The translations under genes were made by a program, and so were the position numbers. The notes under the pieces are model-generated. The model did no database searches. It saw nothing but the letters and a program-made list of their open reading frames with translations, and had not been told where the DNA came from. From assembly GCA_004762155.1 (NCBI GenBank), contig SIHP01000005.1, positions 1-64,000 on the forward strand: 64,000 nucleotides of DNA, read 5' to 3'. The DNA comes from Flavobacteriaceae bacterium (lineage in GTDB: Bacteria; Bacteroidota; Bacteroidia; Flavobacteriales; Flavobacteriaceae). Below are positions 1 to 8,395 of this stretch, piece after piece. Each line of letters opens with the position of its first letter. Position 1 is the stretch's first letter.

Positions 1-83
1 TGTTTGTCAACTATTTGATCATATTCTTTGCAAAATTCATCAACAAGACAGAAAATTTCAGTAATTTTAGAGTAAATTATCAT
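1..83 (-). mobile_element. IS982-like transposase, N-terminus only (cut by window edge)
   Basis: Reading leftwards from an ATG at 83, an open frame runs off the window edge after 27 codons. It begins [11 protein letters not shown] and continues with a DEFCKEYD segment. This resembles the start of IS982-family transposases as I know them (SKITEIF...DEFCK), which carry a DDE catalytic domain further on. Only the first residues are visible, so the catalytic residues and both inverted repeats cannot be checked. The AT-rich 80-90 bases before the ATG would hold the insertion-sequence end, but I could not identify the terminal repeat. It could also be an unrelated short protein. Confidence 0.5.
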
Positions 84-167
84 AGATAGGTTTTTAGATT
101 AAAAAATTGAAATTCAACACTTTAATTCACTGAAAATCTATCTTTTTTTCAAATAAAAACCACTTAA

Positions 168-598
168 TTATTAATCGAACTCAGGTTCAAACATGATTAT
201 AGCAAAACTACTAGTTTTGAAATTGACATAGATAATATTGCAATAATAGAAACTTATCTCACTGTGATAATTGATGATGAAGCAGCCTTTATAGTCTTTA
301 TTGAAAAATTAAAAAGAAACATTTCATCCCTATAATTGAAGATTTAAATTCAGAAAGCTTTTTAAAGCTTAAATCTTATTTTAATTTAGACCTTGATTTG
401 AGTAAATATTCATATGATGAATACATGAGAGTAACCACTGAAGTTTTATATCCTAAAAAGTTAAAAACTAAACCTATGTACAAAAGAATAGATTTTTTAT
501 TTTGTTTTTTCTTTATTATACTAAAAATTTTTAAAATTAAAAAAATTGCTGATGTTTTTTTAACAAAAGAAGTTAATGATTATATTGAAAGGTTATAA
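168..598 (+). pseudogene. Frameshifted and 5'-truncated hypothetical gene remnant
   Basis: An open frame without a start codon runs from 168 to a stop at 333-335. It encodes residues such as SFEIDIDN, IIDDEAAF and FIEKLKRN. A second frame, open from 305, continues with HFIPIIEDLNSESF and ends at 598 after a hydrophobic stretch and a final YIERL. Deleting one frame change near base 319 joins the two into one plausible protein of about 140 residues, so a single-base loss is the simplest explanation. The missing 5' end lies against the IS982-like element at the window edge, which may have truncated it. A TTG at 398 could give a 66-residue product, but I see no reason to believe it is used. I do not recognise the family. 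Confidence 0.5.
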
Positions 599-613
599 AA
601 CTCATTATAGAGC

Positions 614-663
614 ATAAAAAAAGGTCAAGAGAATTATTAATAGTTCTCTTGACCTTTTTTTAT
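614..663. terminator. Bidirectional terminator hairpin
   Basis: A perfect 20-base inverted repeat (614-633 and 644-663) encloses a 10-base loop. The arm contains GGTCAAGAGAA flanked by seven A on the left and seven T on the right, so it can terminate on both strands. It sits between the convergent gene remnant and gldC. Confidence 0.85.
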
Positions 664-682
664 GTTGTAAGTAATATCTACT

Positions 683-1021
683 TTACTTTTCCTTCAATTC
701 TAGCTTCTCCGCAAAATAATCACAAAAATCGCGCATGGTTGCACCCATTTTTTCATCATCTGTAGCACGTTCAAAAGAATTTGCCATAGATACTAATGTT
801 TGATGATAAAATTGCTTCATTTCATCTACAGGCATGTCTTTAGTCCACAAATCCATACGTAATGTATCCTTTTTATTATGATCCCAAACAGATAACATTA
901 TTGCCTTAGAAGCTTCATTATCTATTCCTCCATCTTCTGCTGTCCAAGAAATTTCTTCTGGAACTCTATTTTCGTCTAAATCTACTTTAAATGTAATGTT
1001 TGATGTATGTGCTATCGCCAT
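683..1021 (-). CDS. gldC: Gliding motility protein GldC
   Basis: This 112-residue protein matches GldC in length and sequence, beginning with an ITFKVDLDENRVPEEI-type strand and containing the conserved DLWTKDM segment. It has no signal peptide or membrane segment, so it should be cytoplasmic. GldC is a small accessory protein that improves gliding in Flavobacterium and is not a core T9SS channel component. The start overlaps the gldB stop in a TAATG arrangement at 1021, so the two are translationally coupled. The gldB-gldC pair next to nadE is a familiar Flavobacteriaceae arrangement. Its biochemical role is unknown. Confidence 0.92.
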   Translation of the reverse strand: MAIAHTSNITFKVDLDENRVPEEISWTAEDGGIDNEASKAIMLSVWDHNKKDTLRMDLWTKDMPVDEMKQFYHQTLVSMANSFERATDDEKMGATMRDFCDYFAEKLELKEK

Positions 1022-1977
1022 TATCGTTTCGGTTTATATTTTGATTTTTTAAAGATATACTCTTCGTTTGTTTTCATTAATTGCTGCAAAGATACATCAT
1101 TATTACGCATATAAGCACGTACAATTTGCCAACCAATATACACACCTATACGGCCTGGAGATAAATTATCTTCTCCTAAATAGAATTTAGAAAATGGTGC
1201 AATATCTAAAAAACGCTGATTTAATTTTAAACTAGTATCATATAACAAATCCCGTTCAATAAAATATTTCCAAACTTCCTCTTCTGAATTTTCAGCCCAT
1301 TGAAACTTGTCTTTTGAATATCCTATTTTTTGCCAATCAGTAACATTTGGTAAATACCTATCTAATAGATACATTTTCTTTCCTTCAGCAATCATTTTTT
1401 GTAAAAATTTTCGATTTCTGTTAGGCGGAACTTGTTTATTTATATAGGCATTAGCAACATCTATAATTAAATGTTTTTTAGTATTATTTTGCTTGATATA
1501 ATGTGGATAATCATTATAAAAAACATGACTTTCTCCTAAATAAGCATCTAAAGAAATTAACAACAAACTATCTCCAACAATTATTCTATTATCATAATCA
1601 ATATTGGTGAGCATTGTTATTACTCTTGGAGCATTAAAATTAGTATTGTAATATTTTATATGTTTAAATAAATCTTCTAAATCATTTTCAAGAAAAGTAA
1701 CTTCTTTAAACTGTTTTTGTGTTTCTAAAAACAATTCTTGTTCATCTTTATCATTAATTTTATTAATCCAAACACTATCTGCTTCTTGCGGAAATAACAT
1801 TGGATATTTTAATTTTGTTTCTGATAACGTTTCTTTTGTAGATTTGTAAAAATCTACATCAAATCTATCTATTTCTACAGATGCTTTAATATGTGAAACA
1901 TCTATTTTCTTACTATTAGATTCTTTACAAGAAAATAAAAAACAAATTCCTAAAAAAACTATTAAAAAACTTCTCAT
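1021..1977 (-). CDS. gldB: Gliding motility lipoprotein GldB
   Basis: This 318-residue protein starts with a lipoprotein signal. A hydrophobic stretch ends in a LFSC lipobox, so Cys17 is the expected lipidation site. The rest is a soluble domain with the GldB-type features IDRFDVDFY near residue 36 and GRIGVYIGWQIVRAYM near residue 275. GldB is required for gliding in Flavobacterium johnsoniae; its exact function is not established. It may carry a Zn-peptidase-like fold related to DUF2268, which is family knowledge and not visible here. It is the first gene of a gldBC operon and diverges from nadE with 58 bases between the starts. Confidence 0.93.
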   Translation of the reverse strand: MRSFLIVFLGICFLFSCKESNSKKIDVSHIKASVEIDRFDVDFYKSTKETLSETKLKYPMLFPQEADSVWINKINDKDEQELFLETQKQFKEVTFLENDLEDLFKHIKYYNTNFNAPRVITMLTNIDYDNRIIVGDSLLLISLDAYLGESHVFYNDYPHYIKQNNTKKHLIIDVANAYINKQVPPNRNRKFLQKMIAEGKKMYLLDRYLPNVTDWQKIGYSKDKFQWAENSEEEVWKYFIERDLLYDTSLKLNQRFLDIAPFSKFYLGEDNLSPGRIGVYIGWQIVRAYMRNNDVSLQQLMKTNEEYIFKKSKYKPKR

Positions 1978-1986
1978 TAACTTTAT

Positions 1987-1994
1987 TATATTTG
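1987..1994 (+). promoter_or_regulatory. Putative -7 element for nadE
   Basis: TATATTTG matches the Bacteroidota TAnnTTTG element and lies 41 bases before the nadE start. I found no TTG at the usual distance upstream, so this is a half-supported promoter. Confidence 0.4.
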
Positions 1995-2035
1995 TGTTTA
2001 AGGTTAAAACTTCGAATTTACTAAAATAGTATCAC

Positions 2036-2830
2036 ATGAATACATCTAAAGTTGCTGAACATATTGTAAAATGGTTAAAAGATTATGCTGGAAATGCAAA
2101 AGTTAAAGGTTTTGTAGTTGGTGTATCTGGTGGAATTGATAGTGCAGTTACCTCTACATTATGTGCAAAAACAGGTTTACCAACCTTATGTGTTGAGTTA
2201 CCAATTCACCAAGCAGAAAGTCAAGTAAACAGAGCTAATGAACACATAAAACAATTGCGTGAACGTTTTAGTAATGTTAGCGAAGCTGAAGTAAATTTAA
2301 CAAGTACTTTTGAAGATTTTAAAACTGTTGTACCAAAAGCAGAAGATAACTCGCAAACAAACTTAGCTTTGGCTAATACTCGTGCTCGTTTACGTATGAC
2401 AACTTTGTATTACTTTGCAGGATTACACGGTTTGTTAGTTGCTGGAACTGGAAATAAAGTTGAAGATTTTGGTGTAGGTTTTTACACCAAATATGGTGAT
2501 GGTGGCGTAGATTTAAGTCCAATTGCTGATTTAGTAAAGTCAGAAGTTTTTGCTTTAGGAGAATACCTACAAGTGCCAAAATCTATACAAACTGCACAAC
2601 CAACAGATGGTTTATTTGGTGATAGCCGAACAGATGAAGATCAAATAGGCGCTTCTTATGATGAATTAGAATGGGCAATGAAAATGCAAGATCAAGGTAA
2701 ATCTGAAACTGATTTTACAGGTAGAGAATTGGATGTTTATAAGATATATACGCGATTAAACCGTATTAATCAACATAAAATGAATCCTATACCTGTTTGT
2801 GAGATTTCAGAAAGCTTTAAAGTAGATTAG
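2036..2830 (+). CDS. nadE: NAD synthetase, NadE
   Basis: NadE amidates deamido-NAD to NAD in the last step of NAD synthesis, using ATP. The 264-residue protein has the ATP pyrophosphatase P-loop SGGIDS at residues 31-36. It also has the conserved GTGNKVEDFGVGFYTKYGDGG segment near residue 138, followed by DLSPIADLVKSEV, which is typical of the substrate-binding region. There is no N-terminal nitrilase-type glutaminase domain, so by length it is the ammonia-dependent short form, although short forms in this phylum may obtain ammonia from partners. It is cytoplasmic and probably transcribed alone. Confidence 0.96.
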   Translation: MNTSKVAEHIVKWLKDYAGNAKVKGFVVGVSGGIDSAVTSTLCAKTGLPTLCVELPIHQAESQVNRANEHIKQLRERFSNVSEAEVNLTSTFEDFKTVVPKAEDNSQTNLALANTRARLRMTTLYYFAGLHGLLVAGTGNKVEDFGVGFYTKYGDGGVDLSPIADLVKSEVFALGEYLQVPKSIQTAQPTDGLFGDSRTDEDQIGASYDELEWAMKMQDQGKSETDFTGRELDVYKIYTRLNRINQHKMNPIPVCEISESFKVD

Positions 2831-2948
2831 CCGAGACCATTAAGTTTTTAATTTTCCGATACGCTTGTTTTTTATGACCGTTAGATATTCTAAATGGAAG
2901 TTGAACAAACAGCCAAACTAGCTCGATGAGTTGTGATAATTTTTTCAT
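2817..2948 (-). CDS. Possible 43-residue small protein
   Basis: A 43-codon frame starts with ATG at 2948 and ends at 2817, so its last codons overlap the 3' end of nadE in antisense. The product begins MKKLSQLIELVWLFVQLPFR, an amphipathic to hydrophobic helix, followed by a basic stretch (GHKKQAYRKIKN). An A/G-rich stretch precedes the start. This lies in the 190-base space between nadE and dnaG, which otherwise holds nothing I can name. It could be a membrane-associated microprotein or chance; the mixed composition, unlike random AT-rich sequence, is the main point in its favour. Confidence 0.35.
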   Translation of the reverse strand: MKKLSQLIELVWLFVQLPFRISNGHKKQAYRKIKNLMVSANLL

Positions 2949-3022
2949 AATTTTCTTCTTTCTTTTCGCAAGCTAAGATAGTAAAAAAAGAATGTCGTTT
3001 GAATCAATATGTTAAAAAACAG

Positions 3023-5026
3023 TTAAATCACCCTATTTAACTTTTCAAATAAGAGTTTTTTTAGCTCGGTATAATTGGTAATCTCTTCTAAATCGGGGGC
3101 TACTTGATTGGTTTGAATCTCCTTTAAGATATCTCCTATCTTTTTTTCTATTAATACACGCCTTAAATTTAACATTGCATCACTAACCAGTTTAGGTAAA
3201 ATTTTAACTATCTTAGTTACAACAACCTCTTTTCGTTCCCAATCGCTTAAAAAATATTTCTCTTCATCCATTAAAATATTAGTAACGACACTTGATATAT
3301 TTACATCTTCATGACCAACTAATCTTTCTATAGAAATTTTTTCGTCTTGATTTAACTGATGAATTAACTCATAATATATTGTTTTAAAGATCTCATTTGA
3401 AAATTCAATCTCATCTTCTTGTAAGTTTAAATACAATTCGTTAGAAATTGTATTTCTATATTCTTCTTTTTCTATAATTGGCCTTCCTTGTTTATCTTCT
3501 CCATCTATCCAATTTACAAAATCAATTTCTTCATTACCATACATTAATAATATTCTAATGATCTCTTTTTCTAGAATATGTAATTGATCTACTTTTTTAG
3601 AAGACTTATCTGATCTTTTTACCACCCCCATTTTAACTTGCTCTTTTTGTACAAAAGTTTCTGGTGATGATTGATTATTATTTTGAGTGTCTGTTTTTGC
3701 TCTATTTAATGCTCCTTTTTTTAGTAATTGTGCAAGCTCATTAAACAATACTTGCTCAGATATATCCATTATTCTAGAACATTCTTGCAAATAAACTTCT
3801 CGTTGTATTGCATCAGGGATTTTAGAGATACTAGTAACAATATCGCGAATTAAACCTGCTTTTTTAACAGGATCATTCTTAGCTTCTTTCATTAATAAAG
3901 AAACTTTAAATTCTATAAAATCTTGTGCTTTTTCATCTAAATACTCTTTTAATGCTGCATTAGATTTTGATTTTGCAAAACTATCTGGATCTTCACCTTC
4001 TGGAAATCCAACTACTCTTACATTCATCCCTTGTTCTAAAATCAAATCAATACCTCTTATAGAAGCTCTCATTCCTGCAGCATCTCCATCAAAAAGAACA
4101 GTTATATTGTTTGTTAACCTATTTACCAACCTAATTTGATCTGATGTTAACGCTGTTCCTGAAGACGCAACAACATTCTCTATTCCAGATTGGTGAAATG
4201 AAATAACATCTGTATATCCTTCTACTAAATAACAATTATCTTGTTTTGCTATCTCTTTTTTTGCTTGATAAATACCATAGAGGATTTTACTTTTATGATA
4301 AATGTCACTCTCTGGAGAGTTTAAATATTTAGCAGCTTTTTTATCATTGGTTAAAATTCTTCCTCCAAAGCCAAGTATTCTTCCAGACATACTATGTATT
4401 GGAAACATTACACGGCCTTTAAAGCGATCGAATTTTCTATCTTGAGCGCCACCTTCTTTTACAATAGTTAATCCTGTACTCTTTAAATATTTTAACTCAT
4501 ATCCTTTAGCTAGTGCTCCTTTGGTAAAATTATCCCACTCGTCTTTACAATATCCTAAATCGAACTTTTCAATAATATCTTCTCGAAAACCTCTTTCTTT
4601 AAAATAAGACAAACCAATAGCTCTACCATTTTGGCTATTCATTAATATATCATGAAAGTATTCTTTAGCAAACTTAGACACCAAAAACATACTCTCACGT
4701 TCATTTATTTGCTCTTTTTGTTCATCTGTCTGTTCTGTTTCTTCAATCTCTATATTATACTTCTTAGCTAACCAACGAATTGCTTCTGGATATGAATAAT
4801 GTTCATGTTCCATTAAAAAAGAAATAGCATTTCCTCCTTTTCCTGTACTAAAATCTTTCCAGATTTGTTTTACTGGTGACACCATAAAAGATGGTGATTT
4901 TTCATCTACAAACGGGCTTAAACCTTTGAAATTACTTCCTGCTTTTTTTAGTTGTACAAACTCACCTATCACCTCCTCTACACGAGCAGTTTCAAAAACG
5001 CGATCTATTGTTTGTTTAGTAATCAT
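3023..5026 (-). CDS. dnaG: DNA primase DnaG, Bacteroidota type without zinc ligands
   Basis: DnaG makes RNA primers for replication with the DnaB helicase. From the ATG at 5026 the protein is 667 residues long and starts MITKQTIDRVFETA, as DnaG proteins do. An upstream in-frame ATG at 5053 is rejected because it lies inside a terminator hairpin. The N-terminal zinc-binding domain is present by homology (NFKGLSPFVDEKSPSF, then KDFSTGKGGNAISFLM), but the Cys/His ligands are replaced by Ser, Val, Ser and Lys. The TOPRIM core is intact (VEGYTDVISF, then LFDGDAAG). The long C-terminal part should bind the helicase. Loss of the zinc ligands is, to my knowledge, common in this phylum. Confidence 0.95.
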   Translation of the reverse strand: MITKQTIDRVFETARVEEVIGEFVQLKKAGSNFKGLSPFVDEKSPSFMVSPVKQIWKDFSTGKGGNAISFLMEHEHYSYPEAIRWLAKKYNIEIEETEQTDEQKEQINERESMFLVSKFAKEYFHDILMNSQNGRAIGLSYFKERGFREDIIEKFDLGYCKDEWDNFTKGALAKGYELKYLKSTGLTIVKEGGAQDRKFDRFKGRVMFPIHSMSGRILGFGGRILTNDKKAAKYLNSPESDIYHKSKILYGIYQAKKEIAKQDNCYLVEGYTDVISFHQSGIENVVASSGTALTSDQIRLVNRLTNNITVLFDGDAAGMRASIRGIDLILEQGMNVRVVGFPEGEDPDSFAKSKSNAALKEYLDEKAQDFIEFKVSLLMKEAKNDPVKKAGLIRDIVTSISKIPDAIQREVYLQECSRIMDISEQVLFNELAQLLKKGALNRAKTDTQNNNQSSPETFVQKEQVKMGVVKRSDKSSKKVDQLHILEKEIIRILLMYGNEEIDFVNWIDGEDKQGRPIIEKEEYRNTISNELYLNLQEDEIEFSNEIFKTIYYELIHQLNQDEKISIERLVGHEDVNISSVVTNILMDEEKYFLSDWERKEVVVTKIVKILPKLVSDAMLNLRRVLIEKKIGDILKEIQTNQVAPDLEEITNYTELKKLLFEKLNRVI

Positions 5027-5040
5027 AAATGAGATAGAAA

Positions 5041-5076
5041 TTAAAAACCTCACAAAATTAAAAAATATTTGTGAGG
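5041..5076 (-). terminator. Terminator after clpX, just upstream of dnaG
   Basis: CCTCACAAA (5048-5056) pairs with TTTGTGAGG (5068-5076), and on the minus strand the stem is followed by five T at 5047-5043. It lies about 50 bases beyond the clpX stop and about 20 bases before the dnaG start. It should end clpPX transcripts, or attenuate read-through into dnaG. A TAATTTTG match to the -7 element (5053-5060) lies inside the hairpin, so dnaG may start there instead. Confidence 0.6.
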
Positions 5077-5128
5077 TAATTTATGTTTTATTCAAATCAC
5101 TTGTTTGAAGTAATTCTATTTTCTTTTA

Positions 5129-6367
5129 TTAAGAAGCTGCTTTCAACTTTTTTAAAGTTGTATTGGTTAATTTACCTTCTGCATAATCTTTCGTGACTAC
5201 AAATTCTTTCGTTTCAGAACCTGGTAACTCAAACATAGCGTCTGTTAAAATAGCTTCACATAATGAACGTAAACCACGAGCTCCTAATCTATATTGAACC
5301 GCTTTATCTACTATATAAATCAATGCATCTTCTTCTATAGTAAAAGTTACATCATCCATAGCGAAAAGCTTTGTATATTGTTTAATAATAGAATTTTTTG
5401 GCTCTGTTAAAATGGCTCTTAACGTGTTTGCATCCAAAGGATTCATATAACTTAAGACTGGTAATCTACCAATAATTTCAGGTATTAAACCAAATGATTT
5501 TAAATCTGAAGGAATTATATACTGTAATAAATTTTCTTCATCAATTTTATCATCCGCTAAAGAAGCTCCAAAACCTACAGCTTGACGATTTAATCTTTTA
5601 CTTATTATTCTATCGATTCCTGAGAAAGCTCCTCCAGCAATAAATAAAATATCTTTAGTATCTACTTGAATAAATTTTTGTTCAGGATGTTTTCTTCCTC
5701 CTTTTGGCGCAACATTTACAACCGTACCTTCTAATAATTTAAGTAATGCTTGCTGAACACCTTCACCAGATACATCTCTTGTTATTGATGGATTATCTCC
5801 TTTACGAGCAATCTTATCAATTTCATCAATAAAAACAATACCTCTTTGTGCTTTCTCTACATCATAATCAGCAGCTTGCAACAATCTACTTAAAATACTC
5901 TCTACATCTTCCCCTACATAACCAGCTTGAGTCAAAACAGTAGCATCTACAATAGAAAAAGGAACATTTAACATCTTTGCAATTGTACGCGCAACTAATG
6001 TTTTTCCTGTACCAGTTTCTCCTACTAAAACAATATTAGATTTTTCAATTTCTACTTCGTCATCATCATCTTTAGTTTGCAACAACCTCTTGTAGTGATT
6101 ATATACCGCTACTGACATTGCTTTTTTAGTCTGATCTTGACCTATTATATACGTATCTAAAAAACCTTTAATTTCTTTTGGCTTTTTAAGTATTAAATCG
6201 TCTGTTAAACCAGTCTTTTGTAATTCTGCAACCTCTTCTTCTACTATTCCGTGTGCTTGTTCTATACATTTATCACATATATGGGCATCCATACCAGCGA
6301 TTAATAAATCTGTTTCAGGTTTTTTTCTTCCACAAAACGAGCATTGTAAATCTTGTTCTTTTGACAT
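5129..6367 (-). CDS. clpX: ATP-dependent Clp protease ATPase subunit ClpX
   Basis: ClpX is the AAA+ unfoldase that feeds substrates to ClpP. The 412-residue length is normal. The N-terminal zinc-binding domain has Cys9, Cys12, Cys31 and Cys34. The AAA+ module shows Walker A GETGTGKT near residue 116, Walker [12 protein letters not shown] near residue 177, and a sensor-2 type GARGLRS near residue 364. It is 38 bases downstream of clpP on the same strand, so the two form a clpPX operon in which the peptidase gene comes first. A hairpin with a T-run follows the gene. Confidence 0.97.
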   Translation of the reverse strand: MSKEQDLQCSFCGRKKPETDLLIAGMDAHICDKCIEQAHGIVEEEVAELQKTGLTDDLILKKPKEIKGFLDTYIIGQDQTKKAMSVAVYNHYKRLLQTKDDDDEVEIEKSNIVLVGETGTGKTLVARTIAKMLNVPFSIVDATVLTQAGYVGEDVESILSRLLQAADYDVEKAQRGIVFIDEIDKIARKGDNPSITRDVSGEGVQQALLKLLEGTVVNVAPKGGRKHPEQKFIQVDTKDILFIAGGAFSGIDRIISKRLNRQAVGFGASLADDKIDEENLLQYIIPSDLKSFGLIPEIIGRLPVLSYMNPLDANTLRAILTEPKNSIIKQYTKLFAMDDVTFTIEEDALIYIVDKAVQYRLGARGLRSLCEAILTDAMFELPGSETKEFVVTKDYAEGKLTNTTLKKLKAAS

Positions 6368-6405
6368 CTTCTTCTTGAGGGATTTTAAACGTTCTTTTTA
6401 TTGAA

Positions 6406-7065
6406 TTATTTTCTGCTTAGAATTTCATCTACCATTCCATAGGCTTTTGCTTCGTCGGCTTTCATCCAATAATCACGATCAGAATCGTTGTGTACTTTTT
6501 CTATAGTTTGACCAGAATGATTTGCTATAATTGCATATAATTCATCTTTTAACTTTAAAATCTCACGCGTTGTAATTTCTATATCAGAAGCTTGTCCTTG
6601 CGCTCCACCTAATGGTTGGTGAATCATAATTCTTGAATGTGGTAATGCAGAACGTTTTCCTTTTTGACCTGCGCACATTAATACCGCTCCCATTGATGCT
6701 GCCATTCCTGTACAAATTGTTGCTACATCTGGCTTTATAAACTGCATCGTATCATAAATACCTAAACCAGCATATACTCCACCTCCTGGTGAATTAATAT
6801 AAATTGATATATCTTTTGATGCATCAACACTTTCTAAAAACAATAACTGAGCTTGAATTACATTAGCTATTTGGTCGTTAATACCTGTTCCTAAAAAGAT
6901 AATTCTATCCATCATTAAACGAGAAAAAACATCCATTTGAGTAATGTTTAATTGACGTTCTTCCATGATATATGGAGTTAAACTACTTGTTATTTTTGTA
7001 TAGTGAGTACTACTTATTCCATGATGTTTAGTAGCATATTTTTCAAATTCTTTTCCGTAATCCAT
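6406..7065 (-). CDS. clpP: ATP-dependent Clp protease proteolytic subunit ClpP
   Basis: ClpP is the serine peptidase chamber that degrades proteins unfolded by ClpX. The 219-residue protein has the catalytic serine in GMAASMGA (Ser124) and the catalytic histidine in MIHQPLGGAQGQ (His149), with an Asp expected near residue 198. The INSPGGGVYAG segment near residue 90 is the usual oxyanion-side loop. An N-terminal extension of about 30 residues probably includes a propeptide. Trigger factor (tig), a common upstream neighbour, is not here; instead there is a long AT-rich gap. Confidence 0.97.
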   Translation of the reverse strand: MDYGKEFEKYATKHHGISSTHYTKITSSLTPYIMEERQLNITQMDVFSRLMMDRIIFLGTGINDQIANVIQAQLLFLESVDASKDISIYINSPGGGVYAGLGIYDTMQFIKPDVATICTGMAASMGAVLMCAGQKGKRSALPHSRIMIHQPLGGAQGQASDIEITTREILKLKDELYAIIANHSGQTIEKVHNDSDRDYWMKADEAKAYGMVDEILSRK

Positions 7066-7166
7066 TACTTTAAATATTTTGAGTTGCGATTGGTAAAGAT
7101 ACGAAGATTTTCTGGTTAAAAAATTCTATTAATTTCCCTTTAGGGTATATATTTATGAATATTTAC

Positions 7167-7295
7167 TTACCATGAGTAAAATGTTGCTTTACATGTAAAA
7201 CATTTGTATTTTTTTTTATTCAAAAAAAACACTTTATCTATAATTCTTCTTTTTTTTCTTCCTACTGATGTAGATTTACACTTTATACAAATCAT
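7167..7295 (-). CDS. 42-residue zinc-ribbon protein
   Basis: A short frame from ATG at 7295 to a stop at 7167 encodes 42 residues with two CxxC knuckles: CIKC at residues 3-6 and CFTC at residues 32-35. Between them lies a strongly basic linker (GRKKRR) and a hydrophobic KVFFL stretch. This spacing and the C-terminal KCFTCKATFYSW resemble small zinc-ribbon proteins of the type CPxC...RRxR...YxCxxC...F found in many bacteria. A nucleic-acid-binding or protein-docking role is possible but not shown. The protein is too short for most gene finders, and the four ordered cysteines make chance unlikely. It lies upstream of clpP's promoter region in the reading direction of clpP, with a hairpin further upstream. 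Confidence 0.65.
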   Translation of the reverse strand: MICIKCKSTSVGRKKRRIIDKVFFLNKKKYKCFTCKATFYSW

Positions 7296-7642
7296 TACTT
7301 TTTATTACAAAAGAAATTATATATAGTAAACATAAATACTAAAAAACCTTTAAAGAGATTTATTTATACTTTAAAGACTTAATTTAATACTTAAAACAAA
7401 AGCCAGCACATTATTTAATAATGAACTGACTTTTATCAATCGTGGGGAAAATTAAGAAATAAAAATTATTTAGATATTTTGAAATTAACTATTACATTAA
7501 AACTATTGCAATAGTAGCTATGTTTCTTTAATTTAACTAAAAAACAAGGTAGCAAAAGGTGACAAAATGAAATTTTTACCGTTATTTGGGTAATAAAGAG
7601 TAACAAAAAAAATTAAATAGTTAGTTTTAAATATTTAAAAGG
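7296..7642. other. AT-rich intergenic stretch
   Basis: This 347-base stretch lies between the zinc-ribbon gene and the response regulator gene. It holds the hairpin at 7398-7434 and, at 7547-7610, loosely repeated A-rich motifs of the GGTAnCAAA/GGTGACAAAA kind. I see no convincing coding frame. Confidence 0.6.
7398..7434. terminator. Long two-part hairpin, possible terminator of the LytTR operon
   Basis: AAAAGCCAG (7398-7406) pairs with CTGACTTTT (7426-7434) with one G-T type mismatch, and inside it CATTAT pairs with ATAATG. On the minus strand the arm begins with A and ends in TTTT. It lies about 200 bases beyond the response-regulator stop, so it could end that transcript. Confidence 0.4.
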
Positions 7643-8395
7643 CTAGCAAAAAATATCATTATCTTTTCTGAAAATTGTTTTATAATGATCACTAAATGGT
7701 AGTTTATCGTTATTCAACAAAACAATTAAACTATCTTCAAAGTAAATTTCTTTAATTTTTTCTGTATTAACAATAAAACTTCTGTGAACTTGTTTGAATT
7801 TTTCTTCTGATAAAATTTGCTGAACTTTTTTTAGTGACATTTTAATTAAATAATTTGTTTCATCACATTGCAACTTGCAATATTTTTCTTCTACCTGGAC
7901 ATAATTAATTGTTGACACATTTAATTTTACCACTTTCTTATTCTTCTTTACAAAAAGATATTCAGGGTAATTTTTATCTTTTTCTTCTAAAAGGACACTT
8001 TCTTTTTCCTTATATGACTTATCAAAGTTGTCTAAGGCTATATTTATTGTAGTAATTAATGTCACCTCTTGATAAGGTTTCATTAAATATCCATTAGGAT
8101 TTGTATTTAAAACTTCTTTTATTGTTTTTTGATCTCCATAAGCAGTTAAAAAAACCACTGGAATATTATAGTACTTTCTTATTTGTTCAACTAACCAAAC
8201 TCCATTTTTCTTTCCTGCTAAATTGATATCAACTAATAATAAATCTACTTTTAAATATTGTAACTCATTCCAAGCAGTTTCTGCTTTAGCTGCAGAACCT
8301 ATAACATCAAAATTATTATCTAACAACATAGCTTCAAGAGATGCCCTAGCTATTGCAACATCTTCAACTATATATACTTTTATTAAATCATCCAT
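7643..8395 (-). CDS. LytTR-family response regulator
   Basis: The 250-residue protein has an N-terminal receiver domain with phosphoacceptor Asp56 (LLLVDINL), a conserved Thr in VFLTAYG near residue 84, and Lys in MKPY near residue 106. The C-terminal half (about residues 145-245) is a LytTR DNA-binding domain, with KVVKLNVSTINYVQVEEKYC at its start and FKQVHRSFIVNTEKI in the middle. It should activate or repress target promoters after phosphorylation. The start overlaps the end of the sensor kinase gene by 8 bases, so the kinase is its cognate partner. No target can be named from the sequence. Confidence 0.93.
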   Translation of the reverse strand: MDDLIKVYIVEDVAIARASLEAMLLDNNFDVIGSAAKAETAWNELQYLKVDLLLVDINLAGKKNGVWLVEQIRKYYNIPVVFLTAYGDQKTIKEVLNTNPNGYLMKPYQEVTLITTINIALDNFDKSYKEKESVLLEEKDKNYPEYLFVKKNKKVVKLNVSTINYVQVEEKYCKLQCDETNYLIKMSLKKVQQILSEEKFKQVHRSFIVNTEKIKEIYFEDSLIVLLNNDKLPFSDHYKTIFRKDNDIFC

